A stretch of 36,034 nucleotides of DNA. It comes from UBA2421 sp964641895 (GTDB lineage: Bacteria; Planctomycetota; Phycisphaerae; Tepidisphaerales; Tepidisphaeraceae). Below, piece after piece: positions 23,915 through 33,111 of the stretch. The notes below the pieces were generated by a model. It did not search any database, was not told where the DNA came from, and worked only from the letters and a program-made list of their open reading frames with translations. The stretch is taken from assembly GCA_964641895.1 (NCBI GenBank), contig CAZXLA010000016.1, forward strand, positions 1 through 36,034. The letters are read 5' to 3'. The first letter of the stretch is position 1; each line of letters opens with the position of its first letter. The position numbers were made by a program, and so were the translations under genes.

Positions 23915-24121
23915 TTAACGTTGTGGCTGTCCCGCCTTCTTCGCCGGTGGTTGTGGTTCGACCGGGCGGCGGGCTGGGGAATAGACTGGGCGGCCGGCGC
24001 GGGCGGCTTCTTCAGTTCGTTTTTGGGCGGCTTTCATGAATGCCACGAGGTCGCCCTTGTACTCCGCGAGGAGTTGCTCTCGGATCTTGTGAATTTCTTC
24101 GACGATCGGGTCGACGTTCAT
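23915..24121 (-). CDS. small conserved-looking hypothetical protein
   Basis: A 68-residue protein beginning MNVDPIVEEIHKIREQLLAE, a helical pattern seen in many small bacterial proteins found with toxin-antitoxin genes, followed by FMKAAQKRTEEAARAG and a Pro/Arg-rich tail. It is the third gene of a tight cluster with the DUF2283-like and DUF4258-like genes (8-nt gap). An antitoxin or accessory role is inference only. Confidence 0.65.
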   Translation of the reverse strand: MNVDPIVEEIHKIREQLLAEYKGDLVAFMKAAQKRTEEAARAGRPVYSPARRPVEPQPPAKKAGQPQR

Positions 24122-24129
24122 GGTTGCAC

Positions 24130-24396
24130 CTACGCCGCCCTTAACGGCGCGAGATCGGAACCCGAGATCACGGCCTGCCCATTCGCCGCCAGCAACTGAT
24201 TTAGAATCGCCAGATCGATTGCCGCGACAGTGGTGAACTCGACGCCGATGATCCGGCCGTCAGCGCCGAAATCTATCACCGCGGAACCGTGGCGCTGGGT
24301 GCGCACGCCTTTATCGCCCGTTTGGCGGTCGAGGTACAGATAGGCCGCGAACGGCTTGCCCTGGCGATAAGTAACTTCGAGGTAAGGTCTGCTCAT
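24130..24396 (-). CDS. DUF2283-like small protein
   Basis: An 88-residue protein starting MSRPYLEVTYRQGKPFAAYL. DFGADGRIIGVEFTTVAAIDL matches the DUF2283 pattern (a D-x-G-x-IxGIE-like strand-turn). DUF2283 genes are often found beside DUF4258 genes. The start is placed so that it begins 4 nt after the upstream gene; a longer frame to 24459 would overlap it. Probably the antitoxin-side partner, by context only. Confidence 0.7.
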   Translation of the reverse strand: MSRPYLEVTYRQGKPFAAYLYLDRQTGDKGVRTQRHGSAVIDFGADGRIIGVEFTTVAAIDLAILNQLLAANGQAVISGSDLAPLRAA

Positions 24397-24400
24397 AAAA

Positions 24401-24670
24401 TCAACCAATCGGGAATGCGGTAACCACAACCAGCAGTTCCATGTCGTCGTCCAACTCAACGATCACTTCCCACGGAAGGCCGTTGTGAGAGGTTTCTATA
24501 GACCACCGACCGGGGAGCGGATCGGCACGATAGCCGGTAGCCGATTCCAACATGACACGGAGGTCCGTTTCACTGAATGAGCGATCAATCATTCGCTTGG
24601 CGAGATGTGGGTTGGAACAATCTAAATCCCATCTCCACCATTCCGGCCATTGTGCCTGCGATTCTGTCAT
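24401..24670 (-). CDS. DUF4258-like, RelE-type-fold candidate toxin
   Basis: An 89-residue protein whose core NPHLAKRMIDRSFSETDLRV and IETSHNGLPWEVIVELDDD resemble DUF4258, a family often placed with RelE/HigB-like toxins. It is first in a three-gene run with the DUF2283-like gene. A GTG start 9 nt upstream is possible. Toxin activity is not shown by sequence. Confidence 0.65.
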   Translation of the reverse strand: MTESQAQWPEWWRWDLDCSNPHLAKRMIDRSFSETDLRVMLESATGYRADPLPGRWSIETSHNGLPWEVIVELDDDMELLVVVTAFPIG

Positions 24671-24711
24671 GCGCCACACATCATCTTAAATCGATGTTAC
24701 CAGAAACGAAG

Positions 24712-24746
24712 GCGGGCTCGAAAGCTGTTTGTGCTTTCGAGCCCGC
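24712..24746 (-). terminator. terminator of the groESL operon
   Basis: GCGGGCTCGAAAGC (24712-24725) and GCTTTCGAGCCCGC (24733-24746) form a perfect 14-bp stem with a 7-nt loop, 64 nt after the groL stop. On the minus strand CCTTCGTTTCTGG follows, moderately T-rich. Confidence 0.7.
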
Positions 24747-24776
24747 TGATTCATCGTTAAAGAAACCTCATCCCAA

Positions 24777-24804
24777 CCCTCTCCCGGCGTACCGGGCGAG
24801 GGAG
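24777..24804. repeat. CCCTCTCCCGG-type palindrome, copy 1
   Basis: CCCTCTCCCGG, CGTA, CCGGGCGAGGG: 11-bp arms with one mismatch, immediately downstream of groL. Related palindromes occur at 33077-33104 and, degenerate, at 35106-35155. Confidence 0.75.
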
Positions 24805-24810
24805 CGATGC

Positions 24811-26448
<1,638 letters not shown>

Positions 26449-26488
26449 GATTATTCTCCAGATTATTGATGACGTATTGCGCGTTTTC

Positions 26489-26544
26489 TTAATCGTCAAT
26501 CGTCAATCGTTACGACGGGGTGACGATTAACGATTGACGATTAA
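26489..26544. repeat. heptamer hairpin element, AATCGTC type (groS-groL spacer)
   Basis: A left arm of three AATCGTC-type heptamers (26489-26510) faces a right arm of ACGATTA-ACGATTG-ACGATTA (26523-26544), complementary at 21 of 22 positions around a 12-nt loop. It is the most regular element in the window and lies within the groESL operon. Confidence 0.9.
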
Positions 26545-26562
26545 CCAGAACGCAGGATCGAG

Positions 26563-26853
26563 CTATTCCACAACAGCCAACACATCGTCCTCGCTCATGA
26601 TGATGATTTCTTCGCCGTCGAGTTTGATTTCGGTGCCGGCGTAGCTGGTGAAGATGACTTCGTCGCCTTTCTTCACGCTGAACGGGGCGCGTTCGCCGTT
26701 ATCGAGGCGTTTGCCGTCGCCGATGGCGAGGATCTTGCCGCGTTTGGGTTTTTCTTTTGCGCTGTCGGGAAGGACGATACCAGACTTGGTCTTGGTCTCG
26801 GCCTCAACGCGTTTCACAAGAATCTTGTCGCCGAGGGGGCGAAGCTTAGCCAT
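26563..26853 (-). CDS. groS: co-chaperonin GroES (10 kDa)
   Basis: A 96-residue GroES with LRPLGDKILVKRVEAETKTK, the mobile-loop segment KSGIVLPDSAKEKP, and the C-terminal GEEIIIMSEDDVLAVVE. A strong GGAGG SD (26860-26864 on the plus strand as CCTCC) precedes the ATG, in contrast to the SD-poor ribosomal genes. No CIRCE inverted repeat is visible upstream. Confidence 0.97.
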   Translation of the reverse strand: MAKLRPLGDKILVKRVEAETKTKSGIVLPDSAKEKPKRGKILAIGDGKRLDNGERAPFSVKKGDEVIFTSYAGTEIKLDGEEIIIMSEDDVLAVVE

Positions 26854-26871
26854 AACGAACCTCCGTGGGAG

Positions 26872-26957
26872 TTGTTGGTTGCCAGTTGTTAGTTGCCAGA
26901 GAAATCATTCATCCGGTCGATCAGTCCTGGCAACTGGCAACTGACGACCGGCAACTG
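26872..26957. repeat. heptamer hairpin element, AGTTGCC type, copy 8 (upstream of groS)
   Basis: AGTTGCCAG (26891-26899) pairs with CTGGCAACT (26927-26935); further GTTGGTTGCCAGTTGTT and GGCAACTGACGACCGGCAACTG units. It lies between the receiver gene and groS, both on the minus strand, directly upstream of the groS SD. Confidence 0.85.
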
Positions 26958-26963
26958 TTTTAT

Positions 26964-27371
26964 CTACACCGGCCAGCGCCCTTCGTAGTGACGCCGCATG
27001 ACCCTCGCCAGCGCGTCGAGCAGCAGGTTGAAATCAACCGGCTTGCCCAGCACGCTGAACACCTTCATGCCCAATGCCTCGTGAAGAAGCTGGGCCGAAA
27101 GCTGCCTGGCCAGCAATATCGCCGGCGGGGCGGCGGTGAGCTTTTGCATGCGTTTGATCACCTGTAACCCGCCCAAGCCGGGCATATCCACATCCAGCAC
27201 CGCTACGTGAACCTGATTGTGTTCGATCAGATCCAACGCGTCTCGGCCGGTGCGGACGGACAAGGTCTTCACGCCCATCGGCCCGAGCAACCCATCCACC
27301 GTCGACCGCCACGGATCGCTGGAATTAGCGAAGAGGACGGTGAAGCGGTTAGGGTCTAGAACGTCGGGCAT
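26964..27371 (-). CDS. single-domain response-regulator receiver protein, atypical
   Basis: A 135-residue receiver-like protein. Phosphoacceptor D60 is present (VAVLDVDMPGLGG) and the conserved lysine is K110 (LGKPVD). The N-terminal acidic pair that normally holds Mg (as in VDDD) reads FANSSDP (about 14-20), so at least one acidic residue is missing. No output domain. It may act as a degenerate or phosphorylation-independent receiver. It lies upstream of groS on the same strand with no obvious terminator between them. The 160 nt before it hold only a small GATCGC/GCGATC hairpin. Confidence 0.82.
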   Translation of the reverse strand: MPDVLDPNRFTVLFANSSDPWRSTVDGLLGPMGVKTLSVRTGRDALDLIEHNQVHVAVLDVDMPGLGGLQVIKRMQKLTAAPPAILLARQLSAQLLHEALGMKVFSVLGKPVDFNLLLDALARVMRRHYEGRWPV

Positions 27372-27531
27372 GTGCTAATGGGCGATTAACAACTGGCGTG
27401 CCGACATACTGTAAAATGCAAGTAATTGCAGGGTAAGAGCTTAGAGAATGGTCGGGGGGTGAGCGGTCGAGTGCGGGCTGTCAAATTCGATCGCGTGGAG
27501 CGATCTAACTGTCAGGATGGCAGGGTTTCGA

Positions 27532-27840
27532 TCATGCAGCCGACCGCGATCTTTGAACCGCGCGCTTCTGCTTCGGCGCAGGTACTAAGACGATGGCCCA
27601 AACCGCCCGTGCATAGTCTTTGATACGTCGGTGTGTCGCGATGGGTTTTGGATGCGGAATCAGCAATCCTTCCTGGCGGAGCCCGTCAAGGTGCAGCACG
27701 ATTGCCTCACGAGCCAGATGAATCGCTTCCTCAATCGTACGGCCGGCCGAGAAACATCCCGGCAGATCGGGCACGGTCACGCCGTAGTCGGATCGTCGAT
27801 CTTTGTGTATCACTAATGGGAAGATCAGCGTCGCGTCCAT
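27532..27840 (-). CDS. hicB: HicB-family antitoxin
   Basis: A 102-residue HicB with the partial RNase-H-like fold: FPLVIHKDRRSDYGVTVPDLPGCFSAG (about 6-32) and TIEEAIHLAREAIVLHLDGL. The C-terminal part (THRRIKDYARAVWAIVLVPAPKQ) lacks an evident DNA-binding domain. The ATG at 27840 sits inside what would be the 3' end of an intact hicA frame. In the sequence as given the hicA frame runs on into hicB without a stop, so a fused product is possible. Confidence 0.85.
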   Translation of the reverse strand: MDATLIFPLVIHKDRRSDYGVTVPDLPGCFSAGRTIEEAIHLAREAIVLHLDGLRQEGLLIPHPKPIATHRRIKDYARAVWAIVLVPAPKQKRAVQRSRSAA

Positions 27841-28020
27841 TGCACTCCTGCTTGCCTGAAGATGCTCCGAAGTATTCCGATTTGGCAAATCGCGCTTCGG
27901 GTGCGGAACCGTTACCAGACCCGGCTTAACCGAATGTTTGTATTGCTTATGCGATCCACGCTGCCGCACTTCGATCCAGCCGTGGCGCTCCATCAGGGCG
28001 ATCACTTCGCGACTTGACAC
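27825..28020 (-). pseudogene. hicA: HicA-family toxin gene, frameshifted into hicB
   Basis: The N-terminus SSREVIALMERHGWIEVRQR followed by GSHKQYKHSVKPG, with the catalytic-type histidine of GSH, is typical of this dsRBD-like mRNA endonuclease. After HPKRDLP the frame becomes NRNTSEHLQASRSA and enters hicB. Removing one A from the run at 27881-27883 (TTT on the plus strand) restores the expected end, IGILRSIFRQAGVQWTRR, with a stop at 27825-27827 overlapping the hicB start. Either a 1-nt insertion inactivates HicA or the base is an assembly error. Confidence 0.75.
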
Positions 28021-28056
28021 ACGACGATGATAACACTCTTTAAGCGGAGTTGCGCA

Positions 28057-29364
28057 TCAAAAAGGCAGCGGCACATCCAGCAGCTTGAACCGCAGCATTG
28101 CCAGGGCCATCTTCGCGGCGCGGTCTCGGATGCCTTCGCGGTCGCCGGGGAAATTAAACGTGCGCGCCAGGACGAACACTTCATCTTCTCGGTCGACGTT
28201 TTTCATGCCGGGTCTCGGCGCCTTGGGCAGATGCGCTAAGGCGATGCACACGGTGCCAACGGGCTTGGTTGGCGTGCCGCCATCGGGCCCGGCGATGCCG
28301 CTGACGGCCAGGGCGTAGTCGGCTTTGGCGAGCCGTCGGGCGTGTTTGGCCATCGCAATCACCACCGGTTCGCTCACCGCGCCGTGCACGTTGATGATGT
28401 TCTCGCTCACGCCGAGGCGCTCGGTTTTGGTCTGGTTGCTGTAGACGATGAAGCCTTGTTTGAAATAGGCGCTGGAACCGGGGACGTCGGTCAGGTATTT
28501 GGCGACTAAGCCTCCCGTGCAGCTTTCTGCCGTGGTCACTGAAGTGACCACGCCGCTACAGGGGTTCAACAGACGCGATACCGCGATTGCTAGCGATTCT
28601 TCGCCTTCTCCATAGATTACATCGTTGAGCTTCGCTTTGCATGCGTCAAAGGTTTCGCGCAATGCTGCAGCGCCTTCGGTGGCGGTCGCGAACCGGGCGT
28701 TGATTCTCAGCGAGACCACATTGTTGCTAACCGTGGTGCCAACGGATGGATTGCGTTTGCGGTCCATCAGGTCGCCGAGCATTTCTGCCAACTGGCTTTC
28801 GCCAACGCCGAACGTGTGAACCGTCTTCTGTAGAATCACCGCGCCGCCGGAGGATTGCCTGATCCACGGGAGGACGTAGTTCATAAACATCGGCATCATT
28901 TCTTTGGGCACGCCGGGCATGGCGTAGAGGCGGGAACTGGGGAGAGTGAGCCAGAATCCGCAGGCGGTGCCGACGGGGTTATCAAGCATCTCTGCACCGG
29001 CGGGAAGGTAGGCTTGAATCTTGTTGCGATCGACCATGGGACGATTGCGTGCTTTGAAGAAGGCGGTCATGCGATCCAGCCAACCCTGATTGAGCTGCAG
29101 TTGCACGCCCAGCACCTTGGCGACGGCTTGGCGGGTCAGATCGTCATCGGTCGGCCCAAGCCCGCCGGAGATCAGCAGCACGTCACACCCTGCCGCCGCA
29201 GAAGCGATGGCCGCTTCAATGGCGGCCTGGTCGTCGCCCACGGTTCGATGTTCAGCGATATCGCAACCCACCGAAGCCAGTTGCTGCGCGAGCCATTGGG
29301 TGTTGGTGTCGAGCGTTTGGCCGAGGACGAGTTCGTCGCCGATGGAGAGGATGCTTGCTCGCAT
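28057..29364 (-). CDS. cinA: CinA-family nicotinamide mononucleotide deamidase
   Basis: A 435-residue two-domain CinA. The N-terminal MocF-like domain has MRASILSIGDELVLGQTLDTN and GGLGPTDDDLTRQAVAK; the C-terminal PncC-like deamidase domain has ESCTGGLVAKYL, then GAVSEPVVIAMAKHARR and SGIAGPDGGTPTKPVGTV. It recycles NMN to nicotinate mononucleotide. It lies 30 nt after the transglutaminase gene on the same strand and may be co-transcribed with it. Confidence 0.94.
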   Translation of the reverse strand: MRASILSIGDELVLGQTLDTNTQWLAQQLASVGCDIAEHRTVGDDQAAIEAAIASAAAGCDVLLISGGLGPTDDDLTRQAVAKVLGVQLQLNQGWLDRMTAFFKARNRPMVDRNKIQAYLPAGAEMLDNPVGTACGFWLTLPSSRLYAMPGVPKEMMPMFMNYVLPWIRQSSGGAVILQKTVHTFGVGESQLAEMLGDLMDRKRNPSVGTTVSNNVVSLRINARFATATEGAAALRETFDACKAKLNDVIYGEGEESLAIAVSRLLNPCSGVVTSVTTAESCTGGLVAKYLTDVPGSSAYFKQGFIVYSNQTKTERLGVSENIINVHGAVSEPVVIAMAKHARRLAKADYALAVSGIAGPDGGTPTKPVGTVCIALAHLPKAPRPGMKNVDREDEVFVLARTFNFPGDREGIRDRAAKMALAMLRFKLLDVPLPF

Positions 29365-29394
29365 AAGTTTTTAACGCGCGGGGTTGAAGTTGAT

Positions 29395-31722
29395 TCAATT
29401 CAGGGTGGACTGCAACCCATCCACCGTTTTGAGCAAGCGGCGCTGTTGCGAGGCGCTGATCTGATGATCGCCGTAGCGAACACGGTAAAAAACATCGGTC
29501 AGGCGATGGACGACGTCGTACGCACCGGGCGGCAGAAACGAGATCGACTGCGCAAATTCCATCGGGGTGGCGTGCGCCGGCCGGCGCATTCCTCGCTTTT
29601 CGAGCATCTGCGAAAGGCGATCATAAAACTCCAACTGGCGCGCCAGGCGGAGCTGGTCGGATTTTGGCAGCGAATCCAGCCCGATCCGCCGCGCGCGTTG
29701 CCAGAGCCGCCATCGTTCAAACACGAACCAGCCCAGTGCGGCCAGCGTGAAGCCGATCATGAGAAACACCAGCCCGGTGAGCACCCTGGCGCTCACGGAA
29801 TAGAACAACGTGGGGTTTTTCAGCCGTTGCTTGAGCGCCGTGAGCGCGCCGGAGGTTTGTCCGGCGGTGTTGACCAGCGCGGTGTCGGCGGCGTTGATTA
29901 AGTTGGTGCGAGAATCGCGGTCGTAGGCCACCACCGATTCGGCCCACATGTATTCAAGGTAATTGAACGCGTGCATGAAATTCTGCCAGGCAGTCTGGGC
30001 GGCGGCCGCGCCGTCGGCCATTCGGCTGCTGGTGGGGTCGAAGGTTTCCCAGCCATCGGGCCCGCGTACTTCCACCCATGCGTGGGCGTGGCTTTGGCGC
30101 ACGATGTAGTAACCGTCGCCCCAGTTATTGTATTCGTCGCTGCGAAAACCGGTGACCATGCGCGCGTCAATGCCAAGCGATTGCAGCGCCAGCACCATCG
30201 CTCCGGCGAAAAACTCGCAATGGCCTTTCTTTGATTCGGTCAGAAACACGACGAGCGGGTCGCGGTCTTTGATCGATGAGATGTCGGTCAGGTCCAGCGT
30301 GTATTGGAAGTTGCTGCGCAGATACGTTTCCACGTTGCGCGCGATCTCCAAATCCACTTCCGACGGCGGCATATTGGGGTTGAACTGATTTGCGAGAGGG
30401 CCGGCGGCGTTGGAACCGGAAACGTCCGGTTGGCGCACGAACTGAGCCACTTCGGGCGCGATGACCGAGCCTTTGACCTGCCGGCGCATCTGCCCGGCGG
30501 CTTCACGGAACCGGCCGACAAGGTCGCGCGCCGGCCGAGTCACCGACCGCACCGACCGATCCAGCGGCAGCCGATCAAGTCGCCTTCGTGAGGTTACTTC
30601 ATAACGCAGTGTGGACGAGAGCGGGTCCTGCAGCTCCAGTGTTTCGTCGCTGGGGTGATAGAAAATCGCACGCTCGCGCCCGAGGCTCACGGCGGTCACC
30701 CCGGCAATGGCGAACAGCGCGCGGCTGCCATTGGGGTCGAGCGTAATTTGCTGCCGCCAAGTGTCGTCGCCGTCGTAATCCAGCAGGTTTTGCGTTTCAT
30801 CCTGCCGCACGGCCACAAGCGATTTGTCGTCATTGGGCAGCGGCAGTTCGTTGCTCCACTGCCAGGCGGCGCGGGAAGCGCCTTCGTTGCCGCTGTAAGC
30901 GTTGTAAGTCCGACCGCGGAGCAGCAGGGGCATGGTGCCGGCGACGAGCTGGCCGTTATGAAAAACGCGCGCATACGCCACCTTCTCGGTGTTCTGCGTA
31001 ATGCGGGCGATGTTCTGGAAGGACACTTCGTCGCTAAAGCCCGTCAGGCTCTGGGTCCCTCGCGACTGCAACGGCGAAAAGACGTTGGCTCCACTGCCTC
31101 GGGGGAAAAACAAAAATACCAGCACCGCCATCGTGATCGACGCGACCGACACCAGCACCGTCAGCCGGCGCATGGATCGGCCGAGGTAACGCTGATCCTG
31201 CCGAAGCGTTTCTGGCGGCACGTTGTCTTCACTGAGGCCCAGCAGCGCTTTCGCCTGGTCGGTCTCCAGTTTGAGATGGAACAACAGACACGCGTAAAGC
31301 GCGACAAGAATGTGGGCGATCAACACCAGGCCAAAAACCAGACTGGCCGAGTTGATGGCGGCGGCAACCACCAGCAGCACGCTGAGAACCAGCAACTGCG
31401 CGTAATCGCGGTTCCCGCGGACCTCGAATAATTTCACCAGTTGAAGGAAGATGAGAAACTGACCCAGAATGAAGACCGCGCGGCTTTGAATCTGGTCGTA
31501 AAGAGACAGCGCGGTGTAGAGAAACAGCACCGTCGTCACCAGCCCGGCGAGCCACCGTGGCATGGGGGTGAAGCGCTTGGTGCGCACCAGCCAACCGTGC
31601 AGCGTCAGCGCGCCGACCGATAGCACCCACGCCTCAACCGATCCCGCCGCGATCGCGAATGCGCTAAAGCCCAGGAAGAGGAGCAGGTACAACGTGGGTC
31701 GAAACTGGCGAATGTCGTACAT
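29395..31722 (-). CDS. TgpA-like membrane transglutaminase (DUF3488 - TGc - DUF4129)
   Basis: A 775-residue protein starting MYDIRQFRPTLYLLLFLGF. Residues about 10-180 hold six or more membrane helices (DUF3488). The transglutaminase core follows with the full triad: C502 in KKGHCEFFAGA, histidine in QSHAHAWVEVRG and aspartate in FDPTSSR. A further helix (VLTGLVFLMIGFTLAALGWF) precedes a C-terminal DUF4129-like domain (FYDRLSQMLEKRG). In P. aeruginosa TgpA is essential and forms an operon with moxR and a DUF58 gene, the same order as here. Substrate unknown. Confidence 0.93.
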   Translation of the reverse strand: MYDIRQFRPTLYLLLFLGFSAFAIAAGSVEAWVLSVGALTLHGWLVRTKRFTPMPRWLAGLVTTVLFLYTALSLYDQIQSRAVFILGQFLIFLQLVKLFEVRGNRDYAQLLVLSVLLVVAAAINSASLVFGLVLIAHILVALYACLLFHLKLETDQAKALLGLSEDNVPPETLRQDQRYLGRSMRRLTVLVSVASITMAVLVFLFFPRGSGANVFSPLQSRGTQSLTGFSDEVSFQNIARITQNTEKVAYARVFHNGQLVAGTMPLLLRGRTYNAYSGNEGASRAAWQWSNELPLPNDDKSLVAVRQDETQNLLDYDGDDTWRQQITLDPNGSRALFAIAGVTAVSLGRERAIFYHPSDETLELQDPLSSTLRYEVTSRRRLDRLPLDRSVRSVTRPARDLVGRFREAAGQMRRQVKGSVIAPEVAQFVRQPDVSGSNAAGPLANQFNPNMPPSEVDLEIARNVETYLRSNFQYTLDLTDISSIKDRDPLVVFLTESKKGHCEFFAGAMVLALQSLGIDARMVTGFRSDEYNNWGDGYYIVRQSHAHAWVEVRGPDGWETFDPTSSRMADGAAAAQTAWQNFMHAFNYLEYMWAESVVAYDRDSRTNLINAADTALVNTAGQTSGALTALKQRLKNPTLFYSVSARVLTGLVFLMIGFTLAALGWFVFERWRLWQRARRIGLDSLPKSDQLRLARQLEFYDRLSQMLEKRGMRRPAHATPMEFAQSISFLPPGAYDVVHRLTDVFYRVRYGDHQISASQQRRLLKTVDGLQSTLN

Positions 31723-31817
31723 AAACGTCGCTCTATCAGTCGGCGCAGCCGCTGGCACGCTATTGATGGCTCAGTCGAAGCCATCGTCTTATCCAGTTCA
31801 CTCTACGCCATCACATT

Positions 31818-33068
31818 CTACACTGTGTCGTCCACCGGAAACCCTTGAAAAAGTGGCGGCTGCTGCTCGACCGGCATCGTGTGGGCAAAATCGATCCGCG
31901 CATCGAACCGGAACCACCGCAGCGCCTGCGGGGTGTGCGGGCGAATCACCAGCATCGACGAGCCACTGGTTTCGCCGGCCAGCCCGCGGCCACCGGCCGA
32001 TGGCGAAAACAGCACAGGTGTGGCGGCGGCATCCATCTTTTCGTAGGCGGCGGCGATGAGGTCGTCGGTCCCGCGACGTGTGTTCAAAGGCAACGCGGCC
32101 AGCAGAGACAAAATCTCACGCCGATGCCGCTTGCCCCGCGCCGGCGCGACGAGGGTGAACCCGTCGTTCCAGGCGACCAAGCCCACCGGCAGATCGGCCT
32201 CGATGGCGTGACTCGCCAGCGAGGCGGCCATTGCAATGCACATTTCAACATCGGCGTGGGCGGCGGGGTTGCGGTTGGGGATGTAGGTATCAACGACCAA
32301 GATTAGGCGCGGCGGAGAAACGTGCGTCATCTCCCGGCTGACCAGCGTGCCCGTGCGCGCCGACCGACGCCAATAAATAAACCGCGGGCTTTCCCCTTCC
32401 CGATACTCTTTCAGCCCGTAAAATTCATCCATCCCCCCGCGACGAGGGCGCACGCTTGGGCCCACCGTTTCCGCCGACCGTGCCAGTTGCAGCAGCTTCG
32501 GATCGACCTGCCCGATGGGCGGATACACCATCAGCACATCCCCCTTCGTTCGCTCGACCGCGCGCTTGATGAATCCGAACGGAAAACTGGTGCTGATCTG
32601 ATGCTTGCCCAGCGTGTGCCGGCCGCGGCGCTTGGGGACGAGTTCCACCGGAATCGAAGCCGTCCGCCCGGCGGCGGCGTGGAGCAGGTAGCCCTGCGGC
32701 TGCTTTAAGAAACCTTCGACACCTTCAAGTTCGGAAACGGTAATCGACACGCTCGGCCAGAATCGCTTCTTATTTTGAAAATCGTAAGCAACGCTCGTCG
32801 GTTCACCCACCGTCGCATGATCGGGAAGCCGCCGGGCCAGATCGAGCTTGCGCAGCACCGCGCCGCTGATCCAGTAACTCACCAGCACGATTCCGATCAT
32901 GAGGCCGAACACGCCGAAAAGCAGATTGGCTTGTGTGTTAATGGCGGCCAGACCCATGAACATCATGAGCGACAGGTAGATCAACCCCGTCAACGAAAGA
33001 TCCATAGACGGCCGCCGCCGAACCGGCGTGGTTTCAACGGCAAGTTGGCGCTTTCGTTTGAAAAGCAT
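31818..33068 (-). CDS. DUF58 / VWA-like protein
   Basis: A 416-residue DUF58 protein. Two N-terminal membrane helices (about 25-68), then RRGRHTLGKHQISTSFPFGF, and the DUF58 signature DEFYGLKEYREGESPRFIYW followed by ARTGTLVSREM. LILVVDTYIP marks the VWA-like domain. DUF58 proteins act with MoxR ATPases. It lies between moxR and the transglutaminase gene; the order suggests one operon. Confidence 0.93.
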   Translation of the reverse strand: MLFKRKRQLAVETTPVRRRPSMDLSLTGLIYLSLMMFMGLAAINTQANLLFGVFGLMIGIVLVSYWISGAVLRKLDLARRLPDHATVGEPTSVAYDFQNKKRFWPSVSITVSELEGVEGFLKQPQGYLLHAAAGRTASIPVELVPKRRGRHTLGKHQISTSFPFGFIKRAVERTKGDVLMVYPPIGQVDPKLLQLARSAETVGPSVRPRRGGMDEFYGLKEYREGESPRFIYWRRSARTGTLVSREMTHVSPPRLILVVDTYIPNRNPAAHADVEMCIAMAASLASHAIEADLPVGLVAWNDGFTLVAPARGKRHRREILSLLAALPLNTRRGTDDLIAAAYEKMDAAATPVLFSPSAGGRGLAGETSGSSMLVIRPHTPQALRWFRFDARIDFAHTMPVEQQPPLFQGFPVDDTV

Positions 33069-33076
33069 CTTACGTC

Positions 33077-33104
33077 TCCCTCTCCCGGAGTACCGGGAGA
33101 GGGA
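33077..33104. repeat. CCCTCTCCCGG-type palindrome, copy 2 (perfect; moxR-DUF58 spacer)
   Basis: TCCCTCTCCCGG, AGTA, CCGGGAGAGGGA: 12-bp perfect arms and a 4-nt loop. It occupies most of the 43-nt spacer inside the operon. Confidence 0.85.
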
Positions 33105-33111
33105 ATAAAGG

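Noticed and set aside
26854..26963. CIRCE operator for groESL
   Set aside because: No TTAGCACTC/GAGTGCTAA pair upstream of groS; the only inverted repeat there is the AGTTGCC-type element.
28855..29901. A 348-codon plus-strand frame opposite cinA and the transglutaminase gene
   Set aside because: Antisense to two genes with full catalytic motifs; no recognisable domain.
30655..31431. A 258-codon plus-strand frame opposite the transglutaminase gene
   Set aside because: Composition (His/Gln/Arg-rich) is typical of a reverse-strand shadow; no start signal.
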